Shown one piece after another: positions 14,601-35,769 of a DNA stretch of 64,000 nt. A program made the position numbers and the translations under genes. The number at the start of each line of letters is the position of its first letter. The first letter of the stretch is position 1. The notes under the pieces are model-generated. The model saw only the letters and a program-made list of their open reading frames with translations. It had not been told where the DNA came from and searched no databases. The DNA is from Bugula neritina (taxonomy: Eukaryota > Bryozoa > Gymnolaemata > Cheilostomatida > Bugulidae): positions 16,151,375-16,215,374 of the forward strand of contig OZ037768.1 in assembly GCA_964035545.1 (NCBI GenBank). Reading direction: 5' to 3'.

Positions 14601-16884
14601 GAGAAAAGGGCCATTTTGATGGAAGATACTGATAATGGTACTTTGTATACTCCCCGTCCTGGTAAAGTTGGTCAAATTGTAAATGAAGACAGTCCTGATG
14701 GAGATGTTCAACATAGAAGATCTTCAAAGCGACTTCCACATAGACAAACCGCTGTTTATGCTAAGGAGAGAAGGTCAAAGCAGCTGAGAGAAGACTCGCC
14801 CTCAGAAGATGATGTGATGTCCAGCCATACGCACTCTCATCATACCAAAGTTCAGACTCGGACTGAAAGAAAAAGTCGAAGAATTCATGGTCACCAGACT
14901 TTTGAAAGTGAAGAGGTAAATGATGACATATCAACACTAAAGCCTCTTCGGAATCTTGAAAACAACTCGGATCATCAGAAATATGAGAAATCCGTGCGTA
15001 GATCAAGTGGCCGTTCTGATGGTAGGACCCAGAGCAAGGCAAGCAGCAGTACTCCAGGTGATGGTAAGTACTCGGGTTCTCCACAAGAGTTTGTACAGCT
15101 GAGTAATGTCCAGAAGAGTGATAGAAATACAACTGGTCGTTCAAGAAGCAATAGACGAGCCAAAAATGAAGCTCAACCTTACTCTGAGAATAATGATATT
15201 TCTCTGGAATATTCTCCAGACAATCCTAGAACTAGTGGCCGTAGCCGTCGCCTGAAATCTCCCGAGGTTCAGAGTGTTGATGGGTCTCTAAAACTAGCAG
15301 GTAAAAAATTATGTTTAATGTTTCTTGTTTTTTAATCTGTTCTTTTTACGCTGGCAGTTTGGTTTTTTATTGTTATAATAAATGTTTTTTTGTTGATCTG
15401 AAGGAAAGCATACAATGAAGAGGCACCACCAGTTGTCTGGATTAGCAAAGCAGGTTAATCAAGGATATTCTCCTGATATCTTTGATGAGGTGTCTTCTCT
15501 CTCCACTAAGTCCAAGGTTAGAGTTTATGAAGTTTCCTCACCTCCTAGTTTTTGTAGCACTGTTAGATTTACAGCCTGTGCAGTGAGATATATACAGTGT
15601 GTTACAATAAGATCTACAGTGTTTTACAGTGAGGTATACAGTGTGTGCAGTGAGATATACAGTGTGTTACAGCAAAGTGGTAACATAGTGGTGTTAGTAA
15701 AAGCAGTGATATTGTTGCCGATTGCAGAAGTACAGAATACCACAGGTGCAAATCACGCCATTGAATATTAAGCGTAGAGAGAATATTTCCGATTCAGACA
15801 GAGTTCGGTTACTGTCAGATGGTGAACGCAAGCAATCACTCTCTGCATCTCAGAGAAAGTCAAGGTACAACTTAGTCAAGTTTATATGTTTGCAAATTGT
15901 ACTCAGTTGATATTCTGCGTTGTATGCTCATGTGTAACAACAAACTGTGCTTTATAGAAAAGAGACGCATAAGTTCCTTCAGAACCAGAAGCTGGACTAT
16001 GTGTGGCCTGTTACAAAACGCTCGGTAAGTGCCGCTGTGGTAAGGTTTAGCAATGTATGCCTTTGTGAAAGTAGTAAGTAGTAACCTGTTGGTGAGTATC
16101 TGTGTACTTGAGTGGCTGTAGACATGGGGCTGCCTTCTTGGTGAAGTCAGATAGTATAAAATTGTCTTGAACTTCTCTGTCACACATGTGTATTTGAATA
16201 AAGTGTTAGAGCATATTCATATGGTGTAGGTGCCTGGATACTTTTACTAACTATAATTATATAATTTTATTGCATAATCTGTACTAATTACAATAATATA
16301 TTAGTAGTATGGGTCCACTCTTCATAACTTAGTGGGTACTGGGTAATAACTAGTAGTCTATAGCTCAATGTGGATAATTGTTGGGAGTTGTTAGCTCATG
16401 ATTGATAGCCCAAAATCAACTTTTAAATACCTGCAAGCACCAAGTTCTAAACTACTATTTGTCATCCAGTAGCTGAATTCACTCATGCAGTGGTGGATAA
16501 ACACATAGATAGTGTAAGCTGGCGTCATGGGAAGTGTTTGATATAGTGTAACATTGTGATGTAGCTCACTGTTACTCTATTAAATGAAGCATTGCCTTAT
16601 TGAGTTAAGAATGTTTGGTTTAAGTAGTCACAAGAAAGTAATCTGAGCATTTCATTATGGTACCATTTATATGCATTTGGTACTTCTCTCATGTTGTACT
16701 CCCCTTGAATCCTCACTTCTAGGGCGTGGAATATGGAGAGAAAGCACCTGCTGTGAAAGTCAAGTCACCAGCCATGTCTGAACACCTGTACAAACAGCTT
16801 TCACAGCAGACTAACTATCATTCACCTGCATCAAAGGATGAGCAAGATTTTCTATCTGATGACCAGTCCATCTCCGATTATTAA
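8673..16884 (+). CDS. SANT/Myb-domain nuclear protein, possibly Mis18BP1/KNL2-like
   Basis: Twelve phase-consistent exons: 8673-8752, 9674-9967, 10569-10720, 10881-10972, 12128-12247, 12956-13058, 13249-13362, 14263-15300, 15404-15516, 15728-15864, 15958-16024 and 16723-16884, giving about 823 residues. The ATG at 8673 follows an acceptor-like CTAAG, so a 5' UTR exon is likely. Residues ~38-65 look coiled-coil (VQSYLQKLDELNESRSRLEE). A SANT domain spans ~256-308: VWTSEEKMLFKKAM, then DFWLAIAKVVKTKTWQQC AERCRQ across the exon 6/7 junction. The rest is basic and Ser/Arg-rich, with repeated (R/T)SxRRxK patches in the large exon. A C-terminal SANT module with this shape is typical of Mis18BP1/KNL2 (CENP-A deposition), but no SANTA domain was found, so the assignment is tentative. 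The donor after GATTTAG at 13058 is weak. The exon 5 acceptor could also lie at 12160 in the same frame. Confidence 0.72.
8841..9228 (-). mobile_element. Terminal-inverted-repeat element, copy 2 (inverted)
   Basis: Lies in intron 1 of the SANT-domain gene. Its reverse complement matches 6838-7226, including the GGGTTACTGT end and the AGAGCAGTTCCCCCTAACAT block. A CT-rich tract at 8956-9006 has expanded where copy 1 has only a short GA run. Confidence 0.7.
8956..9006. repeat. Polypyrimidine (CT/CCCT) microsatellite
   Basis: About 50 bp of CTCTCCC-type repeats inside TIR element copy 2. Confidence 0.9.
10443..10538 (+). repeat. Two-copy 48-bp direct repeat upstream of exon 3
   Basis: Two adjacent copies (10443-10490, 10491-10538) of a unit starting AAAATGCACTAGATACAT, differing by one base. 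They sit directly before the polypyrimidine tract of the exon at 10569 in the SANT-domain gene. Confidence 0.93.
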
Positions 16885-17310
16885 TAACTTTTCTAAAACA
16901 TATTGTTTATTTTATAATTTTATATGAGTCAATGGGTTTGGCTTTCTTAGTGTTCTTCTTTTGCCATTCTTTTTAATTTTTACACAATATAGCAATACTT
17001 AGTACAATATCTGTAATCAAGTCTTTTTTATAAGTGGTGTTTGCACTGATCTTATTCACTTGAGGTTTGTCAGTGTTTGGAAAGTTCTATGAAATGGGTG
17101 CATAGTATGGTCATGTTGACCAACACATCTTTTGCCAAAATGCCCCAGAATACTCATTTAAATATGTTTAAAAATCCTGCATTTCATGAAATGAAAAACG
17201 CAGCACTTGGTTTTGCCCGACGGTGTTAGTATAGGTGATTGCTGCATGGTGTACTGCTTAAAATTTGTATCGTTCCTGAAGTTATTATTTCTCCAGACCG
17301 CAATAAAGCC
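16885..17310 (+). terminator. Putative 3' UTR and poly(A) signal of SANT-domain gene
   Basis: AT-rich sequence after the TAA at 16882-16884. The first clear AATAAA is at 17302-17307, about 420 bp after the stop. Confidence 0.35.
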
Positions 17311-20300
17311 AAGATAACCTGTAAACTGATTAGATGAAGCACACTGTTTAAGTGATAAAGCAAGGCACACTGCCCATGTGTAAGGTCATAGCCTCTGTTT
17401 CTTGTTTCTCACTCGCCATCACAGCAGTCTAGAATTCTCTTTGCTTTAGCTTCTGCTATAATCTATGGACTCGATATGCAGAATTGCTGGTTTGATGAGA
17501 TAACTCCTGAAATGTTAAACTACATCAGAGCATATCTGAGCAAATGTAAATTTTAAATTTACTGAATCAAAAAAGTTTTCAAAACTTTCTTATGTTTTAA
17601 GATTTGATTCAATGATAGATCTTATTGGAAGATATTCTTTTAATAATTTCATGGCAAGAAAACTAAAATAAGAATGTTGAGTTTATTATGTTCACTGCAA
17701 TACAATTGAGAATTTAAATAGAAGTTTTTTCAAAAATGTAATTGTGTGTTACTTGTCGGTGTAGCTGTGGTAGTACATTCTAACACAAAGGAGGTATTTA
17801 ATCAAACCAAAGCCTCATCTAAAATATATGATTCTATATAATTGTGAAAATATTGCTAGGTCAACTTGAAACATGCAATGAACAAAAGTAACTTGGCTGA
17901 TCCCATGTTATCTTAGGAATACTGGACTTTACCACTGCCTCTCTAATATATGCAACTGACATATTTGAAAAGATTTCTGGTGAGCACAATCACACTCACT
18001 AAACTTCAACATGTTCTTTCCTTTGTTTCAATTATTTCAACAGCTATTACCTAACCTCTCTCCAGTTGCACTAGCAAACAAGCACATTTATGTTCATCAT
18101 TATATCATACCTTAAAGCTTCAGAGTTTATAAGAATAAGCAATATATTCTTTTAACACTCTATATAGTCAATGCTTATTGCTATTATCAGTATTATAAAT
18201 ATTATAAACATAAAGTAATAGTTATATGCTTGCAGCATCTGCAGGTATTTATTTGCCACCAGAAGCTCTTTGCAACTGTCCGACTCCCAATCACTGCTGC
18301 CAACTAGAAGTTGTCTGCCCAATAATTGTGTAAATAGCTTTAAGTATAGCTGTCATACTTTTTGCAAACTTTTTGACAAGTTTAGGTAATGATGATGAAA
18401 CTTGATAAAACATCATGTTTACTAGAAGTTGTCTGCCCAATAACTGTGCAAATAGCTTCAAGTGCAATGTATAGCATACTGTGCTCGCTGAAAACTAAAG
18501 CTTGCCTTTTTTGACGTAAGTAAGTGAAAATAATAATCGAAGCATCACGTTCACTATAATCTAATTATTTTTTATATCTACTAAAAAACTAATAATTTAC
18601 ACTGCCAAATACAAATAAAAGTAAATCGCAAGGTTTTGGCCATAAAACATTTATTAGTACCTACTATAATTTTATCTTTCATAATTTGGGAGCATAATAC
18701 ATTGTAGCTATATAATATAATATAGCTGTACAAACCAAAAACATATCCAATAAGGATGCTGAAGAACTGGTTGACAAAAGTATGGCAATGAAAAATACAC
18801 TTATTATGTTTTTTAAATACTTTTCAGAGTGAACTGCATACATTCATTCTTGTAAGGGGTTACTGCAGGTACACTGCCCCCTGCCATGTTGCTATTTATA
18901 TAATATCAGCAAAGTTTTGTTACTTAATAATGCCTCTTTTGTTACTAATAACCTACTTTAGTGTTTTGTGAACAAATGGTAAGTTACAATATCACAGGTA
19001 ATTTCGTTTACAATAAACTTATTAAATCAGTTTAATATTCTAAAAGAACAATGAAAGAAATAAAATTCCTGTGTCAACAGTATGGTATTTAGGTTGGCTT
19101 TCTCAATCACTTATATCAACATAGCAATAATTTATGTACACTGTTCACTGCTCCTATTACAAGCAGCCAATGAGTTATTCTGTGCCCCATAATACAGTGT
19201 GTATATTGTGTGCTCTGTTTTGATACACTGTGCCTTTCACCCTCACTGTAATAGTTAGCTAGACTGCTGATAATTTGACCTGACTCCAAGTGTCAGTACT
19301 ACATCATCAGAACCATTAGACAGAAGGAATTTTAGAGAGTTCTTCTTGCTGTAGGTAAGTGATAAGCTATTGAGTCTATATAATATATTTCTACATGTAC
19401 TGAAAAGCATGGCATGTGCAAGTATTTATAATTTACTGGCTGGTTTTTGATGTATATATTTATATGTATCTTAAGCCTTCAGTGAAAAAATAATGTATAG
19501 TTATGAATTAGGCTGATCAAGTTTTTAAAACATAAAATTTTAAGCTGTCAATGTGAAAGACATTTCAAATCTGAGACTATCTAAATTCGGAGAAAAAACT
19601 AGTTAATAATAGGAAAAGAATGTTAAACTTAGAACCCTTTTAGGCTCCGTGGAATATGTTATACATGGTAAAATAAACTGTATATGCATTATCATATTTC
19701 CAAGTGGTACATGTGTTGAAATCTAATTAATAAAAACAATTGACTGAAAATTCTATTCACTATGCAAAAATGCAGAATATTTTTTGTGCTATAACTCAAA
19801 ATACTCAAAAATAACAAGTAAAATGTTGCTTCAACTAAGTTTTTGTCAGTTAGAAGTCTATTTATAAGTATACTGTAGATATGAATGGCTGCTAAGAGTT
19901 TTAAATATATTTCTAATGTTATAACCTAGTGATTAGTACTAAATTTTCAAACTGCTATAATTTTTTGATGCATTAAATAAAATCACCAGACAGATAAATG
20001 CAATCTGATAATTTTGTAGTATTCTCTAATATAAACATGTCGTCATAAGTCGATATCTATAAGTTTTATGGCAAAAACGAAGCTCAAAAGTTTGACTTTT
20101 GGTTGTTCATTTGCAAAAATTTTCCATAAAAAGCATTTTTAGTTTTATGACCTATCATTTGCTGCTGCTCCTAACAAACATGATCAGAATTTCTATGCAC
20201 CATAAGTCACATTGCCACATGTGTTTTAAAAGTTGAGCATTGGAATATTATATGTCATGAAAATTAAAGCAATGCTTCCAGAGGCACTGGTGAACTCAGA

Positions 20301-21730
20301 GGATAAACATATAACATCTTACTGATATCAGAGAGTCTTACAAATATAAATAAAAATGGTTTTTGTTCACATTAGTGTATGATTATGTCAATGGCTGAAT
20401 AAACCTTCAACACAATGCTTCCTATTACTGTTTCTAGACTCTGGTAAATTTTGTGCAATTCTTGACAAATGACTTAAATATTGTATTTTGCATATACGTG
20501 TATTAAACATCCCACTAGCCAAGGCATATATGTTGACAAAGTTGCCACAGTAATTTACTTGTTACTCTAGTTTTCATATACTCCACCTTACTGCATAGCA
20601 CTTCTCTGTTTATGGCACTTACGCCAACAAAGTACAAGAAATAGGTGTTTTGTCTTGACCCCAGGTGTGAGCAATCCAGTAATAACGTACAGATCAGCTC
20701 ATATTAACCCAATTAACAAATTATTATAAGACCAGCATGCCTAATTATTAACTATTATTTACAAATTAGCCCAAGTGAAGTCTTTTGTTGCAATATTTAA
20801 ACAACTTATTCCTATCAGTTTATGCTGCTGCGCACATTCAACTGGTGGCAACAATCATCAAAATTCAGAAGAGAAAACATTTTCTACATTTCCGCATGTA
20901 TTCTACGTCCATCTAAACTACATTAGCAGATTATATCGAATATACACTAAGAGTTGTAGCCTGGAGGGAGAGGAGCTTTGAGGAGCATATTCAGACTATT
21001 GAGTCAGCGTTGAGTTAGTAAGAGGCTAATCGTACAGGCAGCACACACAGACACAGCTGCCCATATGGCACACATGCTATACACTCTATTTATCCAGTTG
21101 TTTGCACTTGCGCTGCATGACTTGGTGTCATAACTTTGTTAGAAAACACGTTTTGTTGTGAGCCTTTAGTCTATTAGGTTAGTGTAGTCTTGCTGCCAAT
21201 CAACTGATGTCAAGTTGGATTTCTTAGTGCTAGTAAGTGAAATATTTCTTTCCAAGTCTACAGGTTAGTGTGTGACTTAGCTAAATAATTATATTATCCT
21301 GTAACATATTCATATTTAATTCATGGCTTGCTGCATCCTAATCTCACATTAAATTAATTACCAAGTAGTCTGGTAATGCATCTGATATTTACATTAATTA
21401 ATTTATGTTACAGTATGTTAGCATGTTACATAATTCTATCATTTTATTATGCAATAGTGGCAGCAACATTTATACTATTACTGAATAATACACTATAGCC
21501 ATGTTCTTATATAGGGTATTGAAATCATAAAGGTTGAATCAATATTAATATTGGTATGTTACACCATCAAGCTAGCTAGATCTGAAGATTTGATGAAAAA
21601 TATAGTACTTATCAAATTTTGGCCAAGTAATAAATAATGAATAAATAAAAGCCAATGACATATAGTCATGACTGATCAGTCAAATTTGATTTTAAAACAC
21701 TTTTTAGGTCTCTGTACACCAACTCTACAG
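17311..21730. other. Gene-free intergenic region
   Basis: No frame shows a recognisable domain, codon bias or an exon chain on either strand. A short stretch is repeated near 18305-18350 and 18420-18465 (CTAGAAGTTGTCTGCCCAAT and following). Otherwise nothing is identified. Confidence 0.5.
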
Positions 21731-21732
21731 CT

Positions 21733-22040
21733 ATGCTGCTGCTAATATACTACTATTACTGCTACTACTGCTGCTACTGCTAATATACTACTATTACTGC
21801 TACTACTGCTACTACTGCTAATATACTACTATTACTGCTACTACTGCTACTACTGCTAATATACTACTATTACTGCTACTACTGCTGCTGCTACTACTGC
21901 TACTACTACTGCTGCTAGTGCTGCTATTACTACTGCTGCTGCAACTGCTGCTGCTACTACTGCTGCTAGTGCTACTGCTGTTGCTGCTGCTATTACTATT
22001 ACTATTACTATTACTACCACTGCTGATACTATTGATACTG
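21733..22040 (+). repeat. Compound CTG/CTA/TTA trinucleotide microsatellite
   Basis: About 300 bp built from CTG, CTA and TTA triplets. In 21750-21890 a longer unit recurs, GCTAATATACTACTATTACT followed by GCTACTACTGCT, so a higher-order period is superimposed on the trinucleotide. It is intergenic and not in a coding frame. Confidence 0.93.
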
Positions 22041-25000
22041 GTGACTTGTTGTTAATAATTCATTACAACTACTGTAACTTTCATTGCTACTCCTAGACTT
22101 CATAATACTGCTAATACTTAATGCAGCACTTACTTAAACTATTGCTACTGTTTTTACTGCCACTACTAAATTGCTGCTACTATTGCTAGGGTAGGTGCTT
22201 TTGGCAAAGCATTAACATTGAGTAATAATTGGAGCAAATGAAGTTATTCTGTTATTTTCAAAATAACCACGAGATACTTTAGCATCATGAAAATTAATAT
22301 ATTTTCATACAAGTATACCACTATAATTGCAGTAATACACTAAAATGATAAAAACTCTTCTTTTCTAAAATTTCCACTTTCAACTTTTGCCTATCTAAAG
22401 TCTGTAACAGATCTTGCACACTTTTACATGTAACTGGAAATAAAACTAAACTGGAACACCATAGACTTAGCTCTTATAACAATGCTTTAACTATGGTGAA
22501 CTGTGATTGGTGAGGGTTTTATTGCAAACCGACACTATTGCCACGGAGGGCATTGCCCTAATGCAGTTTGAGTTATCTTGAGTCTTTTGGGATGTACAGC
22601 AGCAGTAAAATGAAAGTTAATTGCTATCACACTTTCATATATTGCCAACATAGCTTGTCTTATATTTGTAGTAGCATAAATCATGCTAGAAAGTTACAAG
22701 CTTTCTTGTTCGTAAAACTAGTTTGAAAAGTCTTTTATTAATTCAACGCTTATTATGATGAATGCCATCCAGGGCTTATCCATGGCTTATACTTTATTAT
22801 TGCAAAAGTCTCCACTTTGATATTTCAGGTCATCATTTAAAACTGACATTTATCCTATCACTAAACAATGTGCCATTTTCTCTGCAAACATTTATTTATC
22901 ATGTAATAGATTAGGATGATCTTCAGCAGTTGCTTTGACTTGTTGAATCAGAGTTTTGAGTGTTCCACTTCACACTTAACTCGGAGTCAACAGCTTGACA
23001 TCATTGAGTGTGTATTTGATTTACTACTACTTATCCTCGCAGACCTCTTCATGCAATATTCTTTGAATTAGTATTACATTATTATTACATGATTTGGCAT
23101 TTGTTTATATTCATAACCAGTGTTTGTAGATCTCATACATAAAAAGCAAAAGAAAGCTGAGGATGATATCTATAATATCAGAGTAATATAATAAACAATT
23201 GAATGTGATACAGAAAATGTTTTAATGGTTAGGCCAAGTTTTATAGGCTTAGTATATATTCAGACTTCTTAAAATATTATAATATTTTTAGTATTCTGAT
23301 CGAAATTGCTATTTATAGATCGGCATTAACATCACATGACCAAATTATAGTTCATTTTAAAATTAAAAATGATCACTGGTTACAACCCACATTCTATGTA
23401 TACTTCAGCTAAAACACCAACAAATGGTGAATGAACCCTAAATATTTGGACTTTAACGTATTATACCTTCACGGAGTCAAAACAAACTTGATTTTACTTA
23501 ATCTTTTCCTTTTTCTTCTAACTGAAAATTTCTTTTAAATTTTCTAGCATTTATTATGCAGAGTTCAATAAGTAAATATACTAATACAAAGACAATAAAA
23601 AATGTGTTCTAGATGAGACATTTTGTAAAGGAACTTATGTTCCCTTAAGAATTTCTACCAATTTATTTTTTTAAAAATGCTTATGATTCGAATCAGCATT
23701 TTTTGTTGAACACTCAAAAACATTTTATTTATTTGGCCCAAATTTTAGTAACTTTTCTATATTCTATATATACACTAATTTATGTTCTTCAATAGAGAAT
23801 TAGAATTCTGTTAACTGAAGCAGTAAGACTGGCTAATTTTTAGAGAAACATGAATTTAGGCAGGTGCTCCATGAGTAGAACACTTCATATGCACTAAACT
23901 AATATTCACAGTTCTTATATCTGAGTTATATAAGAAACATCCATTTTGTGTACAAATATATGTTATATATGTAATGCAACTGTATTGCATACTTTAACCA
24001 ATGTATTACACACTTGGGAGTTTATGTGTTGTATCCGAGCATGTGCAATATTTAGATCTCTCTGTTACTGTTACTGTATTTTAAACAGTTGGAATTGTAT
24101 TAAATATAAAACCAGGCAATAATTTCTCATTGTAAGAAATTAGCATAACTTTGGCAGCACATAGAATAAGGTGAGGGTATAATGTGTGGAGCTATTGAAA
24201 TATTACGTATTGAAATAGAAGACATTGTTATTTTATGATCAGCAGTAATTGATTCTAAATAGGGAATTATATACTTAATTTACAATTTAGAAATGACACT
24301 ATTATTTTTCATAACCCTGTGCCCTAAAGTAAACATATTACTGTTTATTTGATATATTTGTATTAAATTAAATTAATACCGTTGGCATTACTGAAAGGTG
24401 AAAAGTTTTTACTAAAAAACAGCATATGGGTATTAGAGTAAATATAGTTTGCATTCATTGGATACTCCATACCTTTTGTTTAATTGAATGTTCAAAAGAA
24501 TTACATGATTCCTCACTGTAAGAACTGTACTAACTTACCAGTCTTTGATATAACCGTCTGTCTAGTGTCTACTATAATACTACGTGACCATTTACATCTA
24601 CTCCTACCAACTGCTGCAGTTTAAACATAAAAGACACACTATTTATAACAATGTCCAAAACCAAACATATTTGGTATGCCCAAATTCTAAAAATTTAATG
24701 GTAAGCTACGCAAAAAACATTTTCAAAAAATTACAATTTTATTAAACTTGATTAAAACTACCACATTCATATAATTAGTAGTTTCTGTAATTTACAATAT
24801 TGGAAAAGCAATGTTTACTTCAACATGTTTAGTCTTGTTGCTAGTAAACAAGAGGTAGTTAGGTACCATAGTAACCCGAAGTTCTCAGGGACAACTCCTT
24901 CTTGTCGCTCATCATTGGTTTGTATTTGCAGCATTTGTTGCTTTAGTTGGCTACTTGGCACTGTTTTAACTAACTGTCATATGTGTTTGCTATATTTCGA

Positions 25001-26290
25001 AGTTATAATTATACGACCCAATGCTAGCTTTAATGTATATATAAGATACAGTACCTTCAACTAAAGTTTCTGTAATTTAGATAAAAGCAGCTATTGCTGA
25101 AAGACTAAGAACATCTTGTATAGTTTTTACAAAATTTAGTAATTTCAGTGGAATGGCTTTTTCGTATATGTTAAAGCAGGCCAGTACAGATAGAAATTCA
25201 TAATAACTCCTTTTCCTGTATAGACTGGTCTTGTTTGCTAAAGCTGCTTTAGTGGAGTCTGAATTTTAGCAGACAAAAAACCTCCACGAGCTTGAAGCTG
25301 ATAGTGAGAATTTTAAGCTAAAATATAGTATGGGAATTATATATGTAATGTAGGTATGCGGCATGCCTTTACCAATTTGACTATTACACGCCTGGGAGTT
25401 TAGCTACACTTGGATGTGTTATATACAGACACTAGTATTTACCTATATGCAAACAGCATATATCACTGCCTTGGGGAAGCAATCATAGACAAGTGTAAAT
25501 TGGCCTCTTGTTGATGTAGTAATTTGTTGCACTTTCAAGTGTTGCCTCAACTCTGAAAAACGGCAGTTTAGTAATAGTAGTAGATCTCCACAGATAGTGA
25601 CATCCTTTCTGTTTAGGTAGTGTTTTCTGTGACTGTACAGACCGATGGTAAAGTAACGCTGATTAGTACACAGTATTGTGTCCCAGGCATGCTGGCTGTC
25701 AACTGGCAGCTTTACTTCACCAACCTGCTGCTGTGAAGTGTGCTGCGTCAGCTGCATTGGCAGTGACAAAATTTTTGGAACATTTGGTGTTTATGTTAAA
25801 GTCTTTTGTGTCTGTCTTATTCCAGTGCTCTTGTCCCTTGGCTAGCTCTCTGTAGAGGATGCAGTTAGAGACTCTACTATCCTGCCTTGTAGTGGATATA
25901 ACCTAACCATTTTATTTAAGTTGACAAAGTGCGGGTGAGGAGGGGGGGAGGAGAGCAACACAACACAGAAAGTTTGTGTTAGTAATCTGGCTCTATCAGA
26001 AGATGCCGAGTATTACTCATGCTTTCTGAGATAGGAGTTTCATTGAAGATGTGCTGTTTGAGTATAGCTTTCAGCTATAACTTTACCATTTACATTAATT
26101 ATAATATTTGCAGAAGCTTTTTTAGCTGCTCATCATTACATACTAACTTCTTGTCTGTAGAAGCAAAGATGAACTAAAGACCAACATCTATTGGAAGGTT
26201 TCGGAGCTGCATGAAGACTAAACAGTGCACTGAAGCATAACTATAATAAATTTGCTCGCTGCTTGTGTTGTCATTCTTGTCAAAGGAAAT
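22041..26290. other. Intergenic region upstream of nAChR array
   Basis: AT-rich without an identifiable gene. A G-rich run lies near 25930-25955. The segment 25440-25800 is somewhat GC-richer and has a minus-strand frame of about 105 codons with no recognisable family. The last few hundred bases may hold the promoter and 5' UTR of receptor gene A. Confidence 0.45.
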
Positions 26291-33514
<7,224 letters not shown>

Positions 33515-35230
33515 GTGAAGGGCATTGTACAGAATTGTGGTACCACAGTGTGCAGCATATTATGTTAAAGAAGGTATTTGTTATATTAGTTGAAAAATAG
33601 CCCCAATACTATGGAATCTGAATTCATTCAAATTAACTCTTTTTCACTTTTCTACAAAAAAAATCTAAAATAACAATTTTTGCTCAAAATCTGTTAATTT
33701 GCCAAGTCTATTTACAATTACGTGTTAATCGGAAATCTAAAAATCTTTAAAATATCATACCGGCCAACCTTGAAACTCACCAAAGCTAAACTTCTGAATA
33801 AAAACTAATGTCATTGTTTTACAAGGCTCTGCTTTTGACTGAAGAAGTTTTTTTATGACATAATATGTTGAGTTTTGAAATAATCAATAAAATTCAAGCA
33901 ATTTACTTTTTTTTTGTTTATAGTAATTTGAGATTCTGTTAGAAGTCAGAAGTTAAGTAGAATAAAATGTACTACTACGTAGCTGTGTCAAAATAAAAAT
34001 TGTATGGTGATCTTTCTTTACTTTCAAAAACCAATAAATTTAAAAAAGTAATCAAGTACACAGCCTTAATTATTTACAAGAAACTTTTCAGCTCTGAACA
34101 ACCAATTAATATATCTGCATTATATTGTTTTGCATTTAAATTTTAAACTACATACATGTATACATGTTATATGTTACTTTTTCAGTTGTACTGGTGCACC
34201 AGTGTTTATTTAAAGATATATTAATATAGTTGGAAAATATTGCTGTAATAAATGCATATATGAATCTCTCTCCAGGTCAGCTAGCAATATTTTTGCTATG
34301 CTATAGCAGTCTATGCTATGTTATACCATGCTATATGCTACACCCTTCTATGCTATGCCAAACCACGCTAGGCTCATTCAAACTTAGCTAAGCAAATTAT
34401 ATATTAATTGGAATATATTGCTTTTACACATGACTCAGGTATACTCTTGCAAAATTACTAATAATTATGAATGTATATTGTAGAGGCTAGCCACAAAGAC
34501 GATATGAATTTGGTAGGAGTGTTCCCATTTCTTTTTGGTTGTCTCTCACACGTCATTTATTACACCACTTTGTGCATGAGTTTTGAGTAGCAGACCTTCA
34601 GTACCAGCCGCTACAACTTCAATATGTATGCAAACTGTGCATAGAACAGTTGAATAACACGGTATATTATTACTGTTTTAACAAGACATACCATATATGC
34701 CTGAATATTACCTGCTATGGTCAAATGACTGACACACACCCACTGGATATTTTTTCTATTATTTTTATGGCTCATGAGAAATAATATATTATTTTTGGAT
34801 ACTTGGTCGGTGGTGTTTGCTTGAATGGAGTTTAGGCTAAGTCTCTGTCAGATATAATGAGTTATGTATTTGTCATTTTTAAATTAGAACTTGCTCATTA
34901 TTTTTGTAAAAAACTATAATATATTAGATATCATGTATTTCTATAATATCATTCTTTTCTTTACTTTAACTGTGTATTTCAAGTAGAAATGCAAGGTATT
35001 ATAACTGTATAGGTTATTATAATATTGTGCTGCATTAATAATCATTACTATTATCTTCTCATGCCATGTTTTGATATGACAATAAATTATGTGTGAGAAC
35101 CATAGAAAGAGTGTTACTGTTTTATAAACTTTTAACTTTGAAGCCAAAGCATTTAAACAAAGTAAAATAAACAAGTCAGTGTATTTATTTAATTCAATTA
35201 AAATATTTGCAGCCTTATAAGGTACTTATT
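33515..35230. other. Intergenic region between nAChR genes A and B, first part
   Basis: Putative 3' UTR of gene A with AATAAA at 33797-33802 and 33886-33891. A degenerate CTATGCTAT-type repeat lies at about 34287-34375. No gene is seen. Confidence 0.5.
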
Positions 35231-35247
35231 AATCTCTCACTGATAGT

Positions 35248-35765
35248 TAGTACACAAACAGTTAGTACACTGGTAGTTAGTACACTGGTAGTTAGTACAC
35301 TGATAGTCAGTACACTGGTAGTTAGTACACTGATAGTTAGTACACTGATAGTTAGTACACTGATAGTCAGTACACTGATAGTCAGTACACTGATAGTTAG
35401 TACACTAACAGTTAGTACACTGGTAGGTAGTACACTGGTAGTTAGTACACTGATCGTCAGTACACTGCTAGTTAGTACACTGATAGTTAGTACACTGATA
35501 GTTAGTACACTGGTAGTCAGCACACTGATAGTTAGTACACTGGTAGTCAGCACACTGATAGTTAGTACACTGGTAGTTAGTACACTGGTAGTCAGTACAC
35601 TGGTAGTTAGTACACTGATAGTTAGTACACTGGTAGTTAGTACACTGATAGTTAGTACACTGATAGTTAGTACACTGATAGTCAGCACACTGGTAGTTAG
35701 TACACTGATAGTCAGTACACTGATAGTCAGTACACTGATAGTTAGTACACTGGTAGTTAGTAAAC
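35248..35765 (+). repeat. 15-bp tandem repeat array (minisatellite)
   Basis: About 34 copies of a 15-bp unit GTTAGTACACTGATA with A/G and T/C variants (GATA/GGTA, GTTAG/GTCAG). Since 15 is divisible by 3, the array stays open in frames of both strands, giving VSTLI/VSTLV and TISVL/TTSVL repeats. It has no start context or splice signals and is taken as non-coding. Confidence 0.97.
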
Positions 35766-35769
35766 TAAT

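Noticed and set aside
25443-25757. Minus-strand frame of about 105 codons starting at a true ATG upstream of gene A
   Set aside because: Composition is not protein-like, no family is recognised, and it ends in AT-rich sequence without a poly(A) signal; kept only as a region note.
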